Origin: Oscillospiraceae bacterium
GTDB lineage: Bacteria > Bacillota > Clostridia > Clostridiales > Clostridiaceae
Assembly (NCBI GenBank): GCA_009785875.1
Contig: WQUF01000148.1
Location: forward strand, 1-5,927
Direction of reading: 5' to 3'
DNA: 5,927 nucleotides
Both the position numbers and the translations under genes were made by a program. The notes under the pieces were generated by a model, which saw only the letters and a program-made list of their open reading frames with translations, was not told the origin of the DNA and did no database searches. The first letter of the stretch is position 1, and each line of letters opens with the position of its first letter. Shown here piece after piece: positions 4,857 through 5,927 of this stretch.

Positions 4857-5564
4857 TTGTATGCCACTTTAAAACCAAGGAACGAAACAATAAAGACAAT
4901 GGAATATGTTTTTGAAGGTGTTGAAGGTATTCCGTTTTTTTCTCCTACTATATCAGCTACAACTGAAAACAGCAGTTACATCGCTTCTCCATCTGACGAA
5001 GCTGTTACCGATTCGCATTTTAGCATAAATATAGCTGATGACAAAAACAGCACTTCACTGGAGGGGACAATTTACATCTATCCACCATACAATAACTGCA
5101 CATATTATTTCAATCCTGTGTATCAGAGTACTGATGGCAGCGTATATACTACTACAGGAATTTTTCTTGCGAATCAACAATCGAATATTGAGGGTCAGCT
5201 TTTTTCACACACTCTGGATGCATCAACTACAATAACAGAAAACGGTAAGGCTAAAACGGTCTGTACTTCAATTAAGCTCTCCATCAGTATCATGTTCGCT
5301 CCTGAGAAAATCAATGTTTTGCAGATGGATCCAGAAAGCAAAGTTCTATCTCATATGGAATATATGCCCGATGCGGTACCTGAGACTTTTGATTTAAATG
5401 TAGACACAGCATATCTTATCGTGGAAGCATACAAGCATGATGATGCAGGAAAACTTAAAATCTCACGCAAGATATATGGGGAAGATGATAAGAACATTGA
5501 AACTTTTTTCCCTAGAGCTGATGGTATTTGCGTAAAACATTTAGCACAAATTAACTGGAAATAA
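4857..5564 (+). CDS. Hypothetical protein, probably formerly exported, 5' end damaged
   Basis: I do not recognise a named family. The frame has no stop from 4818 to 5561. The only usual start codon near its beginning is a TTG at 4857 without a ribosome binding site, giving 235 aa. In-frame codons before it read KIKYGNTEQYQGR, which look like part of the same protein. The sequence is rich in Thr, Ser, Tyr and Asn with alternating strands, poor in Lys clusters, and has two cysteines in the middle (CTYYFNPVY, KTVCTSIKLS). This is the look of an extracellular beta-sheet protein. No signal peptide is present. The good ribosome binding site and ATG-ATG at 4803-4816 are out of phase by one base. Loss of one A in the AAAA run at 4823-4826 would join them. 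It follows an XRE regulator remnant, and its richer third-position G/C differs from dapB. It is probably a decaying gene, or possibly a sequencing error in the A run. Confidence 0.55.
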   Translation: MYATLKPRNETIKTMEYVFEGVEGIPFFSPTISATTENSSYIASPSDEAVTDSHFSINIADDKNSTSLEGTIYIYPPYNNCTYYFNPVYQSTDGSVYTTTGIFLANQQSNIEGQLFSHTLDASTTITENGKAKTVCTSIKLSISIMFAPEKINVLQMDPESKVLSHMEYMPDAVPETFDLNVDTAYLIVEAYKHDDAGKLKISRKIYGEDDKNIETFFPRADGICVKHLAQINWK

Positions 5565-5588
5565 GGATACTCTAAGGAGTTATAATAA

Positions 5589-5619
5589 AAAGAGGAGTAA
5601 CCATAATTTACTCCTTTTT
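5589..5619. terminator. Bidirectional rho-independent terminator between convergent genes
   Basis: GGAGTAA (5594-5600) pairs with TTACTCC (5608-5614) around a 7-base loop. The stem extends through flanking A/T pairs, with A's at 5589-5591 facing T's at 5617-5619. The plus strand ends in TTTTT and the minus strand in CTTTTTATT, so it can serve both the hypothetical gene (plus) and the RCC1-repeat gene (minus). The RCC1 stop codon (5608-5610) is inside the stem. Confidence 0.85.
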
Positions 5620-5927
5620 ACCGCCTGGTGGAAATACTTCATCAAGAATTTTAGTATCTGAATTATTTCCCCAACACCATAAAGTATCATCATTTTTTAT
5701 AACAAAAGTTGCACCATCTCCAGCTGAAACAAATTTCACATTATCTGTTATTTGGAAGGGAGTAAGCCTATTTGTCATCGTACCGTCGCCTAATTGAGAA
5801 TAATAGTTATTGCCCCAGCCCCATAGCGTTCCATCATTCTTTATAGCAAAACTAGAATACTCATGTGCATATACTGATAAAACGTTATCCATAATTTGAA
5901 TTGGTGTATATCTAGTTTCCTTTGTTC
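5608..5927 (-). CDS. RCC1-repeat (beta-propeller) protein, 3' end, partial at window edge
   Basis: The frame is open through 5927, so the visible 105 residues are only the C-terminal part. The ATG at 5892 is internal: in-frame codons before it read TKETRYTPIQI. Two repeats with a 48-residue period are visible: TPIQIMDNV with LWGWGNN, then TPFQITDNV with LWCWGNN. Each has the RCC1 pattern 'hs-AI-K-dGtLw-WG-N'. Seven-bladed RCC1 propellers are protein-protein interaction modules, and in Firmicutes they are usually secreted or surface proteins; neither role can be proven from this piece. The last repeat stops short: after WGNNSDTKIL the protein ends in DEVFPPGGKKE, without the 'GQLGDGT' part seen one repeat earlier (SQLGDGTMTNR). 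The gene may therefore be truncated at its 3' end, or its final blade may be completed by N-terminal residues, as in closed propellers. Confidence 0.85.
   Translation of the reverse strand, partial: TKETRYTPIQIMDNVLSVYAHEYSSFAIKNDGTLWGWGNNYYSQLGDGTMTNRLTPFQITDNVKFVSAGDGATFVIKNDDTLWCWGNNSDTKILDEVFPPGGKKE

Overview
The window looks like low-GC Firmicutes chromosome, probably Clostridia or Tissierellia. The basis is AT-rich DNA, strong AGGAGG-type ribosome binding sites, a Firmicutes-like DapB, a DUF1659/DUF2922 small-protein pair and an Rpn-family nuclease. The species cannot be named from the sequence.

Layout: (1) Positions 1-813 hold a lysine/diaminopimelate biosynthesis gene, dapB, with a good terminator. 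It sits just behind the tail of another gene, possibly dapA. (2) Positions 850-2466 on the minus strand hold an Rpn-family PD-(D/E)XK nuclease and, upstream of it, a GNAT acetyltransferase. The Rpn gene has an in-frame internal ATG with a strong Shine-Dalgarno sequence that could produce a separate C-terminal protein of 97 aa. (3) Positions 2641-4322 on the plus strand hold two tightly coupled small genes (DUF1659, DUF2922), a weak hairpin terminator, and a 393-aa orphan ParB-like protein with a long acidic N-terminal extension and no ParA beside it. (4) Positions 4323-4856 hold no intact gene. They contain broken coding pieces in several frames, including a recognisable C-terminus of a small Cro/C1-type (XRE) regulator. 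(5) Positions 4857-5564 encode an unrecognised, probably extracellular beta-rich protein whose 5' end appears damaged. (6) A bidirectional terminator separates it from the convergent 3' end of an RCC1-repeat gene that runs off the right edge.

dapB is the only housekeeping gene. Everything to its right looks like accessory DNA: a nuclease of recombination/defence type, an acetyltransferase with different base composition, a plasmid/ICE-like ParB and decayed genes. No integrase, transposase terminal repeats, tRNA, rRNA or CRISPR array was seen, so no mobile element can be delimited.

Four annotation points matter. The starts of the Rpn, DUF1659 and ParB genes should be the ATGs at 1791 (minus), 2641 and 3141, because the slightly longer GTG/TTG starts lie inside the Shine-Dalgarno sequences. 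The RCC1 gene is partial and continues past the window. The most interesting testable idea is the possible gene-within-gene in rpn, which parallels the intragenic antitoxins known for E. coli Rpn proteins. The rest is ordinary to moderately unusual.
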